Part shown: one piece after another, positions 8,155 to 15,583 of the stretch
Numbering within the stretch: the first letter of the stretch is position 1
How the letters are laid out: each line of letters begins with the position of its first letter
Assembly: GCA_900541245.1 (NCBI GenBank)
Contig: UQIS01000040.1
Span: 1-20,501 of the forward strand
Source: an uncultured Collinsella sp.
GTDB lineage: Bacteria; Actinomycetota; Coriobacteriia; Coriobacteriales; Coriobacteriaceae
Direction of reading: 5' to 3'
Length of the DNA stretch: 20,501 nt
Position numbers and translations under genes: made by a program
Notes under the pieces: generated by a model
Databases searched by the model: none
What the model saw: the letters and a program-made list of their open reading frames with translations, nothing else
What the model was told of the DNA's origin: nothing

Positions 8155-8850
8155 TTAAAGATCAGTTCCACTCAAGCGGTGCGCGATGCTGTCGCAAGCT
8201 AAGGCGCCCACGACAGTCTTGGCATCCTCGATCTTGCCGTCGAGTACGGCGTCGATCAGCTCGTGCAGCGGCACCAGGTCCACGTTGACAAACTCATCAT
8301 CATCGGGGTTGGGCGCATCAAACTCGAGCTTGGTAGCCAAGTAGATGTGGATGATCTCATCGCAAAAACCGCAGGACGTGACAATCGACGTCAAAAAGCG
8401 AATGCGACCGGCCCTAAAGCCCGTCTCCTCGTGCAGCTCGCGCTTAGCGCAATCGAGCGGATCCTCGCCTGGATCGAGCTTGCCGGCGGGAATCTCGACC
8501 GTCACGCGGTCGATGGCGGTGCGGTACTGACGCACCAGTACGATCTTGCCGCTCTCGGTCAGTGCCACAACGGCCGCCGCACCCGGATGGCGAACGATAT
8601 CGCGGGCGCTGCGGTGACCGTTGGGCAGCTCAACCTCAAGACGGTGGACGTCGAGGATCTTGCCCTTCCAGGCGCACTCCTCCGAAAGAATCTTCTCGTG
8701 CAGCTCGGCATCATGCGGGTCGTCGTCGCCCAGCACCAGCGCCGGCTCGTCAGCGACCTCGCCACCAGGCTCGCCCTCGGCGTGCCCATACATGCGGCTG
8801 TCCTCTTCGACGATCTGCGCGTCCACGAGCTCTTCGTTCTTCTCGTCCAT
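8155..8850 (-). CDS. NUDIX hydrolase, ADP-ribose pyrophosphatase-like
   Basis: Hydrolyses a nucleoside diphosphate linked to another group, most likely ADP-ribose. The Nudix box is perfect: G123, then five residues, E129, seven residues, REL (137-139), x, EE (141-142), x, G144. The preceding VEIPAGKLDPGE and the RQYR motif at about 107-110 are typical of the ADP-ribose pyrophosphatase subgroup. The catalytic domain covers about 60-225; residues 1-55 form an acidic, probably disordered extension not usual in this group. I chose the ATG at 8850 (231 residues) because AGAGGA lies nine bases before it. The ATG at 8859 overlaps that site and has none of its own. It begins 21 bases after purD, so it is probably co-transcribed with it. 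Confidence 0.88.
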   Translation of the reverse strand: MDEKNEELVDAQIVEEDSRMYGHAEGEPGGEVADEPALVLGDDDPHDAELHEKILSEECAWKGKILDVHRLEVELPNGHRSARDIVRHPGAAAVVALTESGKIVLVRQYRTAIDRVTVEIPAGKLDPGEDPLDCAKRELHEETGFRAGRIRFLTSIVTSCGFCDEIIHIYLATKLEFDAPNPDDDEFVNVDLVPLHELIDAVLDGKIEDAKTVVGALACDSIAHRLSGTDL

Positions 8851-8871
8851 CCGTCTCATTCCTCTCGGATT

Positions 8872-10176
8872 TTAGGCATCCCAGGCGTCGCGACCGCGCA
8901 GCGCGCGCAGGCCGATGTCGTGACGCAGGGTCTTGCCCTCAAAATCAATCTTCTCGCAGGCCTCGTAGGCAAGGTTGCGAGCGTTCTCGAACGTGTCGCC
9001 CAGAGCGGTCACGGCAAGCACGCGGCCACCATTGGTCACGAGCTGGCCGTCCACCACGGCAGTGCCCGCGTGGTACACGGTCACGTTCTCCATGGCCTCG
9101 GCATCCTCAATGCCAGTGATGACCTTGCCCTTCTCGTAGCTGCCGGGATAGCCCGCGCTCGTCAGGACAACGGCCACGGCCCACTCGTCACGCCAGTCGA
9201 GCTCAATCTGATCGAGCTCGCAGTTGGCACAAGCCAGCATGACCTCGACCAGGTCGTTCTTAAGGCGCGGCAGCACGACCTGCGTCTCGGGATCGCCAAA
9301 GCGGGCATTGAACTCCAGCACCTTGGGGCCGGCAGGCGTGAGCATAAAGCCACCGTACAGGCAGCCGCGGTAGTCGATACCCTCGGCAGCGAGCTCTGCC
9401 ACGGTCTGCTCCATGACCTTCACCATGGTGGCGTGCTCCTCGTCGGTCACGATAGGCACCGGGCTGTAGACGCCCATGCCGCCCGTATTGGGACCAAGGT
9501 CGCCCTCGAGAGCGCGCTTGTGGTCCTGCGAGGTAGCCATGGGACGAACGGTCTTGCCGTCGGTAAAGGCCAGCAGTGAGCACTCGGGGCCAACGAGCAT
9601 CTCCTCGATAACCACCGTGTTGCCGGCATCGCCAAAGGCGCCGCCAAAGCACTCACGCACAGCCTCCTCGGCCTGCGAAAGCTCGGTTGCCACAATAACG
9701 CCCTTGCCCGCGGCAAGGCCGTCGGCCTTCACGACCAGCGGAGCGCCCTGCTCGCGCACGTAGGCAAGAGCCGAAGCCTCGTCGGTAAACGAACCATAGG
9801 CTGCCGTCGGAATGCCCGCACGCTCCATGAGCTGCTTGGAGAACAGCTTGGAGCCCTCCATCTGGGCACCCTCGGCACCCGGGCCAAAGCAGGGAATACC
9901 CACCGCGCGCACGGCGTCGGCCACGCCCACCACGAGCGGAGCCTCGGGGCCAATTACCACGAGTCCGCATCCGTGGCTCTGCGCAAACGCCGCCACGGCC
10001 GCAGGATCGCAGTCGTCGAGAACCACGTTCTCGCCGCAGCTCGCGGTGCCGCCGTTACCCGGCGCGATGTAGAGCTTGCCGGCGCGCGGTGATGCTGCGA
10101 GCTTAGCTGCCAAAGCATGCTCGCGGCCGCCGCTGCCCAACAACAGGATGTCGATGGTTTGAGTGTCCGCCTTCAA
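8872..10176 (-). CDS. purD: Phosphoribosylamine--glycine ligase (GAR synthetase)
   Basis: Second step of purine synthesis: joins glycine to phosphoribosylamine using ATP. An N-terminal Rossmann-like start (LLLGSGGREHALAAKLA), the GPEAPLVVGVAD motif, the ATP-grasp region (VVKADGLAAGKGVIVA) and the metal-binding end (EFNARFGDPETQVVLPRL) are all present. I chose a TTG start at 10176. It gives 434 residues (E. coli 429), the conserved GSGGREHAL motif falls where expected, and AGGAGG sits five bases upstream. The ATG-initiated frame that begins at 10344 would overlap the purA end and add 56 residues unlike any PurD. The gene lies downstream of purA with a 118-base gap that contains a hairpin. Confidence 0.95.
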   Translation of the reverse strand: MKADTQTIDILLLGSGGREHALAAKLAASPRAGKLYIAPGNGGTASCGENVVLDDCDPAAVAAFAQSHGCGLVVIGPEAPLVVGVADAVRAVGIPCFGPGAEGAQMEGSKLFSKQLMERAGIPTAAYGSFTDEASALAYVREQGAPLVVKADGLAAGKGVIVATELSQAEEAVRECFGGAFGDAGNTVVIEEMLVGPECSLLAFTDGKTVRPMATSQDHKRALEGDLGPNTGGMGVYSPVPIVTDEEHATMVKVMEQTVAELAAEGIDYRGCLYGGFMLTPAGPKVLEFNARFGDPETQVVLPRLKNDLVEVMLACANCELDQIELDWRDEWAVAVVLTSAGYPGSYEKGKVITGIEDAEAMENVTVYHAGTAVVDGQLVTNGGRVLAVTALGDTFENARNLAYEACEKIDFEGKTLRHDIGLRALRGRDAWDA

Positions 10177-10230
10177 GGGTGCCTCCTCTATGGATGAACG
10201 GCCCGCTCCGCGCGAGCCCTTTGCAAGCAA

Positions 10231-10272
10231 ATATACCCCTCGGCCGCCCGTCCGGACTGCAAAGGGGTATAT
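10231..10272. repeat. Intergenic hairpin between purA and purD
   Basis: ATATACCCCT (10231-10240) and AGGGGTATAT (10263-10272) are exact reverse complements. The 22-base GC-rich loop contains the palindrome TCCGGA. Neither side is followed by a T-run, so it does not look like an intrinsic terminator. It lies in the leader of purD, 55 bases before the TTG start on the minus strand. It may be an RNA processing, stability or attenuation element. Confidence 0.5.
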
Positions 10273-10294
10273 CGCAATAACCAAATAGTCCCGA

Positions 10295-11581
10295 TTACTT
10301 CCAGAATCGGTTGATGATCTGCTCGCGACCGGCGCCAACGCCAATGAACGTCACGCGGGTGTGTGCCAGATCCTCGATAAATGCCACGTAGTCCTGAGCC
10401 TCCTGCGGCAGCTCGTCAAAGCTGCGGCAGCCGGTGATGTCGCACTTCCAGCCAGGGAGCTCCTCGTAGATGGGCTTGGCATGCTCAAAGCGCACCTGGT
10501 GCTCGGGCACGCTCGTGTAACGCTCGCCGTCGACGTCATAGGCAACGCACACCTTAATGGTGTCGAAGGCCGAAAGCACGTCGAGCTTGGTCAGGGCGAT
10601 GTCGGTGAGGCCGTTGACGCGCGAGGCATAGTTGGCGATAGGGCCGTCAAACCAGCCGCAGCGACGACGGCGACCGGTGGTCACGCCGTACTCGTAGCCC
10701 TCCTCGGTCAGCGTGTGGCCGGCCTCGGACTCATAGGAAAGCTCGGTGGGCATGGGGCCCGAACCGACGCGGGTGATATAGGCCTTCATGACGCCCAGCA
10801 CGCGGTCGACGTTCTTCATACCGACGCCGGAACCGGTAATGGCGCCGCCGGCGGTGCAGTTGGAAGACGTCACGTACGGATAGGTACCGTGATCGATGTC
10901 GAGCAGTGTCGCCTGGGCGCCCTCAAAGAGCAGAGTCTTGCCCTCGTCGATCATGTTGTTGAGCAGCAGGCTCGTCTCGGTGATGTAGGGACGCAGGCGC
11001 TCGGCCATGGGCAGGTACTCTTCGCAGATCTGGTCCACGGTGTAGGTGGGCAGGCCATAGAGCAGCTCGAGCTCGGGGTTCACGCGGGCAAGAGCGGTCT
11101 CCAGCTTGTCGCGGAACAGTTCCTCGTCCAGCATGTCCTGCATGCGCAGGCCAATACGGGCCATCTTGTCCTGATAGCACGGACCGATGCCGCGCTTGGT
11201 GGTACCGATGCTCTTCTTGCCGAGCTTCTGCTCAAAGGCACCATCCAGGTCGATGTGGTACGGCATGATGACATGCGCGTTGCCGCTGATCTTGAGATTC
11301 TTGGTGGTGATGCCGTCGGCCTCGAACATGTCGATCTCCTCAAGGACAACCTTGGGGTTGACGACGCAGCCGTTACCGATCACCGACACGTGGTCGGAAT
11401 ACATGATGCCGGAGGGCACCTGGTGCAGGCCGTACTTCTTGCCGTTGACGACGATGGTGTGGCCGGCGTTGTTGCCGCCCGAGTAGCGCACGACGGCATC
11501 GAAGTCGCCGGCGACCAGGTCGCAGATCTTACCCTTGCCCTCATCGCCCCACTGGGCACCGACCAAAACGGTTGACGGCAT
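10295..11581 (-). CDS. purA: Adenylosuccinate synthetase
   Basis: GTP-dependent joining of IMP and aspartate, the first committed step to AMP. The 428-residue length matches the family. The P-loop-like GDEGKGK (12-18) with catalytic Asp13, the catalytic His41 in NNAGHT, the GTTKRGIGPCYQDK motif, QATLLDIDHGTYP and the VTTGRRRRCGWFD IMP-binding region are all intact. The ATG at 11581 is preceded by AAGGAG. dnaB ends 93 bases upstream and purD follows, so the two purine genes share a direction and probably a transcript. Confidence 0.97.
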   Translation of the reverse strand: MPSTVLVGAQWGDEGKGKICDLVAGDFDAVVRYSGGNNAGHTIVVNGKKYGLHQVPSGIMYSDHVSVIGNGCVVNPKVVLEEIDMFEADGITTKNLKISGNAHVIMPYHIDLDGAFEQKLGKKSIGTTKRGIGPCYQDKMARIGLRMQDMLDEELFRDKLETALARVNPELELLYGLPTYTVDQICEEYLPMAERLRPYITETSLLLNNMIDEGKTLLFEGAQATLLDIDHGTYPYVTSSNCTAGGAITGSGVGMKNVDRVLGVMKAYITRVGSGPMPTELSYESEAGHTLTEEGYEYGVTTGRRRRCGWFDGPIANYASRVNGLTDIALTKLDVLSAFDTIKVCVAYDVDGERYTSVPEHQVRFEHAKPIYEELPGWKCDITGCRSFDELPQEAQDYVAFIEDLAHTRVTFIGVGAGREQIINRFWK

Positions 11582-11674
11582 GTTTACTCCTTACATTCAT
11601 GGACTGTCCGTGCGCCACGATGGCGCGCAGAAGCACAAAACATTCCCAGTATACCCGTGCAACGGGTGCCTGTC

Positions 11675-13066
11675 CTACTCCTCGACATGCGCCCCATCAA
11701 GCTCATAGAACTTGGTGGATGCCGGCAGGAACATCAGGTCGACGTCGCCAATCGGGCCCGAACGGTTCTTGGCCACGACGATACGCGTAACGCCCTCGTC
11801 GGGTCGGTCGTCGCGCGAGGCTTCGGCCTCGTCGGCGGAACGGTCCAAGAACATGACAATATCGGCGTCCTGCTCGATGGAGCCCGATTCACGCAGGTCG
11901 GACAGCTGCGGGCGCTTGCCGGTACGGGATTCAACCTGACGCGACAGCTGCGACAGCGCGATCAGCGGAATCTTAAGCTCCTTGGCCATGATCTTTAAAC
12001 CACGCGACATCTCGGAGACCTCGACGGTGCGGCTCTCGGAACGACGACCCGGTGGAGGACTCACCAGCTGCAAATAGTCCAGAATGATAATGGCCTTCTC
12101 CTTGTTATGGAGCATGCGGCGGCTCTTGGCGCGGATCTCGGTCACCGTGGTGCCGGGCGTATCGTCAATCAGAATATCGAGCTTGGACAGCGTCTGCGTG
12201 GCCTCATTGATGTTGGCCCACTGCTCGGGGCTAATGCGACCCGTACGGAAGTCGCTGATCGAGATCATGGCATAGGCGCAAATCAGACGCTGGGCAATTT
12301 CCTTGCCCGACATCTCCAGCGAGAAGAAGCCGACGGTATAGCCCGCAGCGGCGGCATTGAGCGCCAAGTTCAGGGCGAACGACGTCTTGCCCACGGCGGG
12401 GCGGGCGCCGATAATGATGAGCTGGCCCTCGCGGAAGCCCATGAGCATACGGTCGAGCGACGGGAAGCCCGTGGGCACGCCTGCAGCCTGACCGCCGGCC
12501 TTGCACACTTCCTCGGCCTCGTTATAGGCCTCGACCATAAACTCGGTCAGCGTCTTGTAGCTCGACTTAACCTCACGCGCCGTGACCTTGAGCAGTTTGC
12601 TCTCGGCCAGCTCCACGACCTCTTTGGTGTCGGTGGGGGCGTTATAGGCCAGCGCGTTGATCTCATTGGTGGCGCCAATCAGCTCGCGCAGCATCGAGTC
12701 GCGACGAACGATGGCGGCATGGTGCTGCCAGTTAACGAGCGACAGAGTCTGTCCCATCAGCTCCAAAATGTACGCCTCGCCGCCCACGGCATCGAGCTTG
12801 TTGATGCTTCGCAGGTAATCGATCAACGAGATGGAGTCGATGGGGATGCGGCTGTTGTACATATCGACCATCGCGGTATAGATGGTCTTATGAATGGGCC
12901 GGTAGAAGTCATCGGGCTGCAGCTCGACCTGGGCCTCTTCGACCACCTCGGGCGATAGCAGCATAGCGGCCAGTACGTTGGCCTCTGCATCTTGGTTTTG
13001 GGGGAGACCCAACTTGGAGCCACGGTCCTCGACCGTCAACCCCGTCTCCCTATCGTCATATGCCAT
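11675..13066 (-). CDS. dnaB: Replicative DNA helicase DnaB
   Basis: Hexameric 5'-3' helicase of the replication fork. The N-terminal domain starts at LPQNQDAEANVLAAMLL (about 21-37). The RecA-like domain has Walker A GARPAVGKTS (220-229), Walker B IIILDYLQL (326-334), and the DLRESGSIEQDAD motif (390-402). At 463 residues it has the normal length, and no intein interrupts it. I chose the ATG at 13066 (MAYDD) because GAGGA lies five bases upstream. The ATG at 13078 overlaps that site and has no Shine-Dalgarno sequence. The gene lies beyond the rplI terminator, so it needs its own promoter. Confidence 0.96.
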   Translation of the reverse strand: MAYDDRETGLTVEDRGSKLGLPQNQDAEANVLAAMLLSPEVVEEAQVELQPDDFYRPIHKTIYTAMVDMYNSRIPIDSISLIDYLRSINKLDAVGGEAYILELMGQTLSLVNWQHHAAIVRRDSMLRELIGATNEINALAYNAPTDTKEVVELAESKLLKVTAREVKSSYKTLTEFMVEAYNEAEEVCKAGGQAAGVPTGFPSLDRMLMGFREGQLIIIGARPAVGKTSFALNLALNAAAAGYTVGFFSLEMSGKEIAQRLICAYAMISISDFRTGRISPEQWANINEATQTLSKLDILIDDTPGTTVTEIRAKSRRMLHNKEKAIIILDYLQLVSPPPGRRSESRTVEVSEMSRGLKIMAKELKIPLIALSQLSRQVESRTGKRPQLSDLRESGSIEQDADIVMFLDRSADEAEASRDDRPDEGVTRIVVAKNRSGPIGDVDLMFLPASTKFYELDGAHVEE

Positions 13067-13114
13067 GAGCGTCCTCATTCATATCGCTTGTGAGCATCCA
13101 TAGTATCAGCCACG

Positions 13115-13141
13115 GCTATAAATCGAGCCGCGCCTTGGCAA
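13115..13141 (-). promoter_or_regulatory. Candidate dnaB promoter
   Basis: On the minus strand TTGCCA (13136-13141, five of six matches to the -35 consensus) is followed by TATAGC (13115-13120, four of six) with a short 15-base spacer. It lies 50 bases before the dnaB start and downstream of the rplI terminator, where a promoter is required. The spacing is poor, so this is tentative. Confidence 0.3.
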
Positions 13142-13165
13142 TCATCACCGAACCAAACGGATGAA

Positions 13166-13185
13166 CGGTCCCATACACGGGACCG
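13166..13185. repeat. Short 7-bp inverted repeat upstream of dnaB
   Basis: CGGTCCC (13166-13172) and GGGACCG (13179-13185) flank the six bases ATACAC. It lies between the rplI terminator and the candidate dnaB promoter, with no T-run on either side. It could be a regulator-binding site for dnaB; no factor is suggested by the sequence. Confidence 0.35.
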
Positions 13186-13220
13186 CATCTCAATGGCTGC
13201 CACGACACTCCCCCAGCGCA

Positions 13221-13258
13221 AAAAATAAAAGGGCGCCCTGGTCTCCCAGAGCGCCCTT
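13221..13258 (-). terminator. Intrinsic terminator of the rpsF-ssb-rpsR-rplI operon
   Basis: AAGGGCGC (13229-13236) pairs with GCGCCCTT (13251-13258). After one mismatch, CTGG (13238-13241) pairs with CCAG (13246-13249) around the loop TCTC. The minus strand continues TTTTATTTTTT. It starts 32 bases after the rplI stop. This strong Rho-independent terminator separates the ribosomal-protein operon from dnaB. Confidence 0.93.
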
Positions 13259-13290
13259 CTTAGAACAAGATTGTTGCGTTGCAGCAAATG

Positions 13291-13830
13291 CTACTCGGCA
13301 GCAGCCTCGGTCTCGACCTCGGCGGTCTCGGCCTCGGCGACCTCAGTGGTCTCCTCAACCTCAGCCTCGGCAGCAAGCTCCTCGGCGGTAACGCCGACGA
13401 GAACGACAACCTCGGCCTTGATCTCGCGGTACAGCGAGATAGCAACGGTGTGGGCACCGGCAACCTTGATGGGCTTACCGAGCTCGACGCGCTTGCGGTC
13501 GATGTCCATACCGAGCTGATCCTTGATGGCGTCAGCGATCATAGCGGCGGTAACGGAGCCAAAGAGGATGCCCTCGTCGCCAACCTTGACGTCAACGGTG
13601 ACCTGCTTGCCCTCGAAGGCAGCCTTGGTCTCGTTGGCGGTGGCCAGACGGACGGCCTCGCGCTTGGCGATGTTGTTGCGACGCTCGTCGAGCTGCTTGA
13701 GGTTGCCCTTGGTGGCGGCAACAGCGAGCTTCTTGGGGAACAGGAAGTTCTCAGCGTAACCCTGAGCGACCTCTACGACGTCACCCTCGCCGCCCTTGCC
13801 CCTGATCTCATCGAGAAGAATAACCTTCAT
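13291..13830 (-). CDS. rplI: 50S ribosomal protein L9
   Basis: Large-subunit protein near the L1 stalk. The N-terminal domain is typical (MKVILLDEIRGKGGEGDVVEVAQGYAENFLFPKKLA). A long charged connecting helix follows, then the C-terminal domain (KVGDEGILFGSVT to AHTVAISLYREIKAEVVVLV). At 179 residues it exceeds the usual ~148-150. The extra ~30 residues are a C-terminal tail made almost only of Glu, Ala, Val and Thr, rich in Glu and with no positive charge. The start has GGGAGA upstream. It is the last gene of the operon, 15 bases after rpsR. Confidence 0.96.
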   Translation of the reverse strand: MKVILLDEIRGKGGEGDVVEVAQGYAENFLFPKKLAVAATKGNLKQLDERRNNIAKREAVRLATANETKAAFEGKQVTVDVKVGDEGILFGSVTAAMIADAIKDQLGMDIDRKRVELGKPIKVAGAHTVAISLYREIKAEVVVLVGVTAEELAAEAEVEETTEVAEAETAEVETEAAAE

Positions 13831-13845
13831 GATGCGTCTCCCTTC

Positions 13846-14112
13846 TTAGCCGCGGTCGCGGTTGCCACGAGAGGAAACCACGGGGACGGTGTACGGCAGG
13901 AGAGCCATCTCGCGGGCGCGCTTGATGGCGTTGGCGATGTCATGCTGATGCTGCGTGCAAGCGCCAGTGACGCGACGGGGCTTGATCTTGCCACGATCGG
14001 TCATGTACTTACGGAGAAGCTGAGTGTCCTTATAGTCGATGAACTCAGTGTTCTCCTTGCAGAACTGGCAGTACTTACGACGCGGCTGACGTGCAGAATA
14101 ATCATTAGCCAT
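13846..14112 (-). CDS. rpsR: 30S ribosomal protein S18
   Basis: Small-subunit protein that pairs with S6 on 16S rRNA. The 88 residues contain RRKYCQFC, IDYKDTQLLRKYM, KIKPRRVTGAC and ARAMALLPY-like sequence (KRAREMALLPYT). The CQFC pair, together with the Cys and His of GACTQHQ, gives the four-ligand arrangement of the zinc-containing (C+) form of S18 known from actinobacteria. I chose the ATG at 14112 (MANDYSARQ), with AAAGG nine bases upstream. The longer frame to 14163 reads through the spacer. It lies between ssb and rplI in the standard order. Confidence 0.96.
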   Translation of the reverse strand: MANDYSARQPRRKYCQFCKENTEFIDYKDTQLLRKYMTDRGKIKPRRVTGACTQHQHDIANAIKRAREMALLPYTVPVVSSRGNRDRG

Positions 14113-14184
14113 GTCAAAATACCTTTCATTTGGCAACTTCGGCGAGCCGAAGCCGCCTCTCACTCAAAAATAGGTGAACAACCC

Positions 14185-14637
14185 TTAGAACGGGATGTCC
14201 TCATCGTAGACGTCGACCGCGGGCGGCGTAGCCACCGGTGCGGCAGGACGTGCTGCGGGCGCGGGAGCTGCGGGGGCGTAACCGCCCTGATCGTAGCCAC
14301 CCTGGCCACCACGGGAGCTCATAAACTCGATCTCATCGACGATGACCTCAAGCTTGCTCCTGCGCTGACCGTCGCGCTCCCAAGAGCTGTAGCGCAGCTT
14401 GCCCTCGATCGCGACCTTGTTTCCCTTTGCCAGGAAACGGCTCACGGCCTCGGCGCGGGTGCCGAACATGGTGCAGTCGACAAAGTTGGGATAGTCCTCC
14501 CACTCGCCAGTCTGCGCGTTACGGCGACGATCGTTCACAGCGACGCCAAAGGACAGAACCTGGGTTCCGCCGGCGGTGGCGCGCAGCTCGGGATCGCGGG
14601 TGAGGTTACCGGTGATGTTCACTCGATTGATGCTCAT
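14185..14637 (-). CDS. ssb: Single-stranded DNA-binding protein
   Basis: Coats single-stranded DNA in replication and repair. The 150-residue protein has the OB-fold start MSINRVNITGNLTRDPELR, the core VDCTMFGTRAEAVSRFLAKGNKVAIEGKL and RYSSWERDGQRRSKLEVIVDEIEF. A Gly/Gln/Ala/Pro-rich linker (about 107-140) leads to the acidic tip DEDIPF, which binds partner proteins. The ATG at 14637 has AGAGGAAG upstream. Its place between rpsF and rpsR is the usual order; a 72-base spacer to rpsR contains no terminator. Confidence 0.97.
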   Translation of the reverse strand: MSINRVNITGNLTRDPELRATAGGTQVLSFGVAVNDRRRNAQTGEWEDYPNFVDCTMFGTRAEAVSRFLAKGNKVAIEGKLRYSSWERDGQRRSKLEVIVDEIEFMSSRGGQGGYDQGGYAPAAPAPAARPAAPVATPPAVDVYDEDIPF

Positions 14638-14685
14638 AACTCACTACTTCCTCTTGGGGCACAAGCCCAGTCCAAAACGACAGTC

Positions 14686-14979
14686 TTACTCCTGGTCGTC
14701 GCGACGGACGATCATGTGGCGGACCACAGCGTCGGTGATGCGCAGGACGCGATCAAGCTCGGCGATCTGGGTAGGATCTGCGTGGAAGTTGATGAGGGTG
14801 TAGTCACCATCGGTGAGGTCGTTGATCTCGTAGGCGAGCTTGCGCTTGCCCCACTCGTCAACGGAGTCGACCTTGCCAGCGCCCTCAGCGATCGTGGTAT
14901 CGATACGCTTCATAACAGCGAGACGAGTCTCGGGGTCGAGCGACGGGTCAACAAAGAACAGCAGTTCATAAGCCTTCAT
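14686..14979 (-). CDS. rpsF: 30S ribosomal protein S6
   Basis: Small-subunit protein, partner of S18. The 97 residues contain the family start MKAYELLFFVDPSLDPETR, the central WGKRKLAYEINDLTDGDYTLINF, and TDAVVRHMIVRRDDQE at the end. I chose the ATG at 14979 because AGGAGGTGA stands just before it; the upstream in-frame ATG at 15000 has no such site. It is the first gene of the operon, with a candidate promoter 70-100 bases upstream and a hairpin in the leader. Confidence 0.97.
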   Translation of the reverse strand: MKAYELLFFVDPSLDPETRLAVMKRIDTTIAEGAGKVDSVDEWGKRKLAYEINDLTDGDYTLINFHADPTQIAELDRVLRITDAVVRHMIVRRDDQE

Positions 14980-15005
14980 ATTGTCACCTCCTCTGGGCAA
15001 ATGTG

Positions 15006-15034
15006 GCTTCAGGTCGTGAAGGTGCGCCTGAAGC
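15006..15034 (-). promoter_or_regulatory. Leader hairpin of the rpsF operon
   Basis: GCTTCAGG and CCTGAAGC (8 bp, 15006-15013 and 15027-15034) form a hairpin with a 13-base loop in the 5' leader between the promoter and the rpsF ribosome site. Many bacteria regulate rpsF operons by S6:S18 binding to a leader RNA hairpin. I could not confirm the conserved CCG element of that motif here, so the assignment is a guess from position. Confidence 0.35.
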
Positions 15035-15050
15035 AGGAAAAGACTTGGTA

Positions 15051-15079
15051 ATAATATCTTTCAACCTCCCATGCCGCAA
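15051..15079 (-). promoter_or_regulatory. Candidate rpsF operon promoter
   Basis: On the minus strand TTGCGG (15074-15079; three of six matches) and TATTAT (15051-15056; five of six) are spaced by exactly 17 bases. They lie 72 bases before the rpsF start and would give a leader of about 65 bases containing the hairpin. Confidence 0.55.
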
Positions 15080-15439
15080 GAATATGCAGCTACAACCTCA
15101 TGACCTCCACATATGCCCATACTCGCACGACGTTTCATGCGCATTCCAACCAAATGCTGTCCAAAAGCTTGACGAATCTGTGGACAAGATACGGTGCCGT
15201 GGGGACAAGCTGAGCCAAGCCACAGGTCAACGGGCACAAGGCTGTGGTCGCAAAATGCATACCAGTGGTCCACGGCACCACCCAAAGATTTTTAAATTTG
15301 CTGCCAAGTCGCTTATGAATACCCCTTTTGAACAATTGAGTTGATCAACCACGCTGGTCGGAAGCCGTTTTTTGGCACCTCAAACCCCACTGCAACGCCA
15401 AGCGCGGCCAAGCGTTTTAAAAAATGCCAACTTTTCTGT
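15080..15439. other. Divergent non-coding region with DnaA-box-like sites
   Basis: No convincing gene lies between the rpsF promoter and the tRNA promoter. On the minus strand there is a perfect TTGTCCACA (15179-15187) and a TTGTCCCCA (15200-15208), 21 bases apart in the same orientation. Weaker plus-strand matches (seven of nine) are CTGTCCAAA (15157-15165) and TGGTCCACG (15266-15274). An AT-rich patch covers 15284-15300, followed by the 10-bp palindrome GTTGATCAAC (15340-15349). GCCAAGCG is directly repeated at 15397-15404 and 15407-15414. TTGTCCACA is the preferred DnaA box of high-GC Gram-positives. No dnaA or dnaN gene is in the window, so an origin is not established. Confidence 0.4.
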
Positions 15440-15467
15440 TTGCACTTTGCGATTCCTCGTGTATACT
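15440..15467 (+). promoter_or_regulatory. Candidate tRNA-Ser promoter
   Basis: TTGCAC (15440-15445) and TATACT (15462-15467) are separated by 16 bases. The predicted transcription start lies about ten bases before the first tRNA. The second tRNA has no obvious promoter of its own and would depend on read-through from here. Confidence 0.6.
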
Positions 15468-15483
15468 GACTTTCGCATTTAAC

Positions 15484-15574
15484 GGAGAGTTGTCCGAGTG
15501 GCCGAAGGAGCACGATTGGAAATCGTGTAGGCGTCAAAAGCGTCTCCAGGGTTCAAATCCCTGACTCTCCGCCA
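15484..15574 (+). tRNA. tRNA-Ser (anticodon GGA)
   Basis: Class II tRNA of 91 nt including an encoded CCA. The acceptor stem GGAGAGT pairs exactly with ACTCTCC. The anticodon stem CACGA/TCGTG holds the loop TTGGAAA with GGA at 15518-15520, reading UCC and UCU. A long variable arm follows, then the T-loop GTTCAAATC. All three features fit serine. Confidence 0.96.
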
Positions 15575-15583
15575 GTTAATTCC

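Noticed and set aside
11653..11667. ACCCGT-GCA-ACGGGT stem between dnaB and purA
   Set aside because: A six-pair stem with a three-base loop and no T-run; not enough to name a terminator or riboswitch.
13279..15051. 590-residue plus-strand open frame opposite rplI, rpsR, ssb and rpsF
   Set aside because: It spans four certain genes and their spacers on the other strand; a shadow frame.
15003..15344. Possible small gene of 113 residues in the rpsF/tRNA spacer
   Set aside because: It crosses the rpsF promoter and the DnaA-box region, has unusual composition (many His, Cys, Gln) and no ribosome site.
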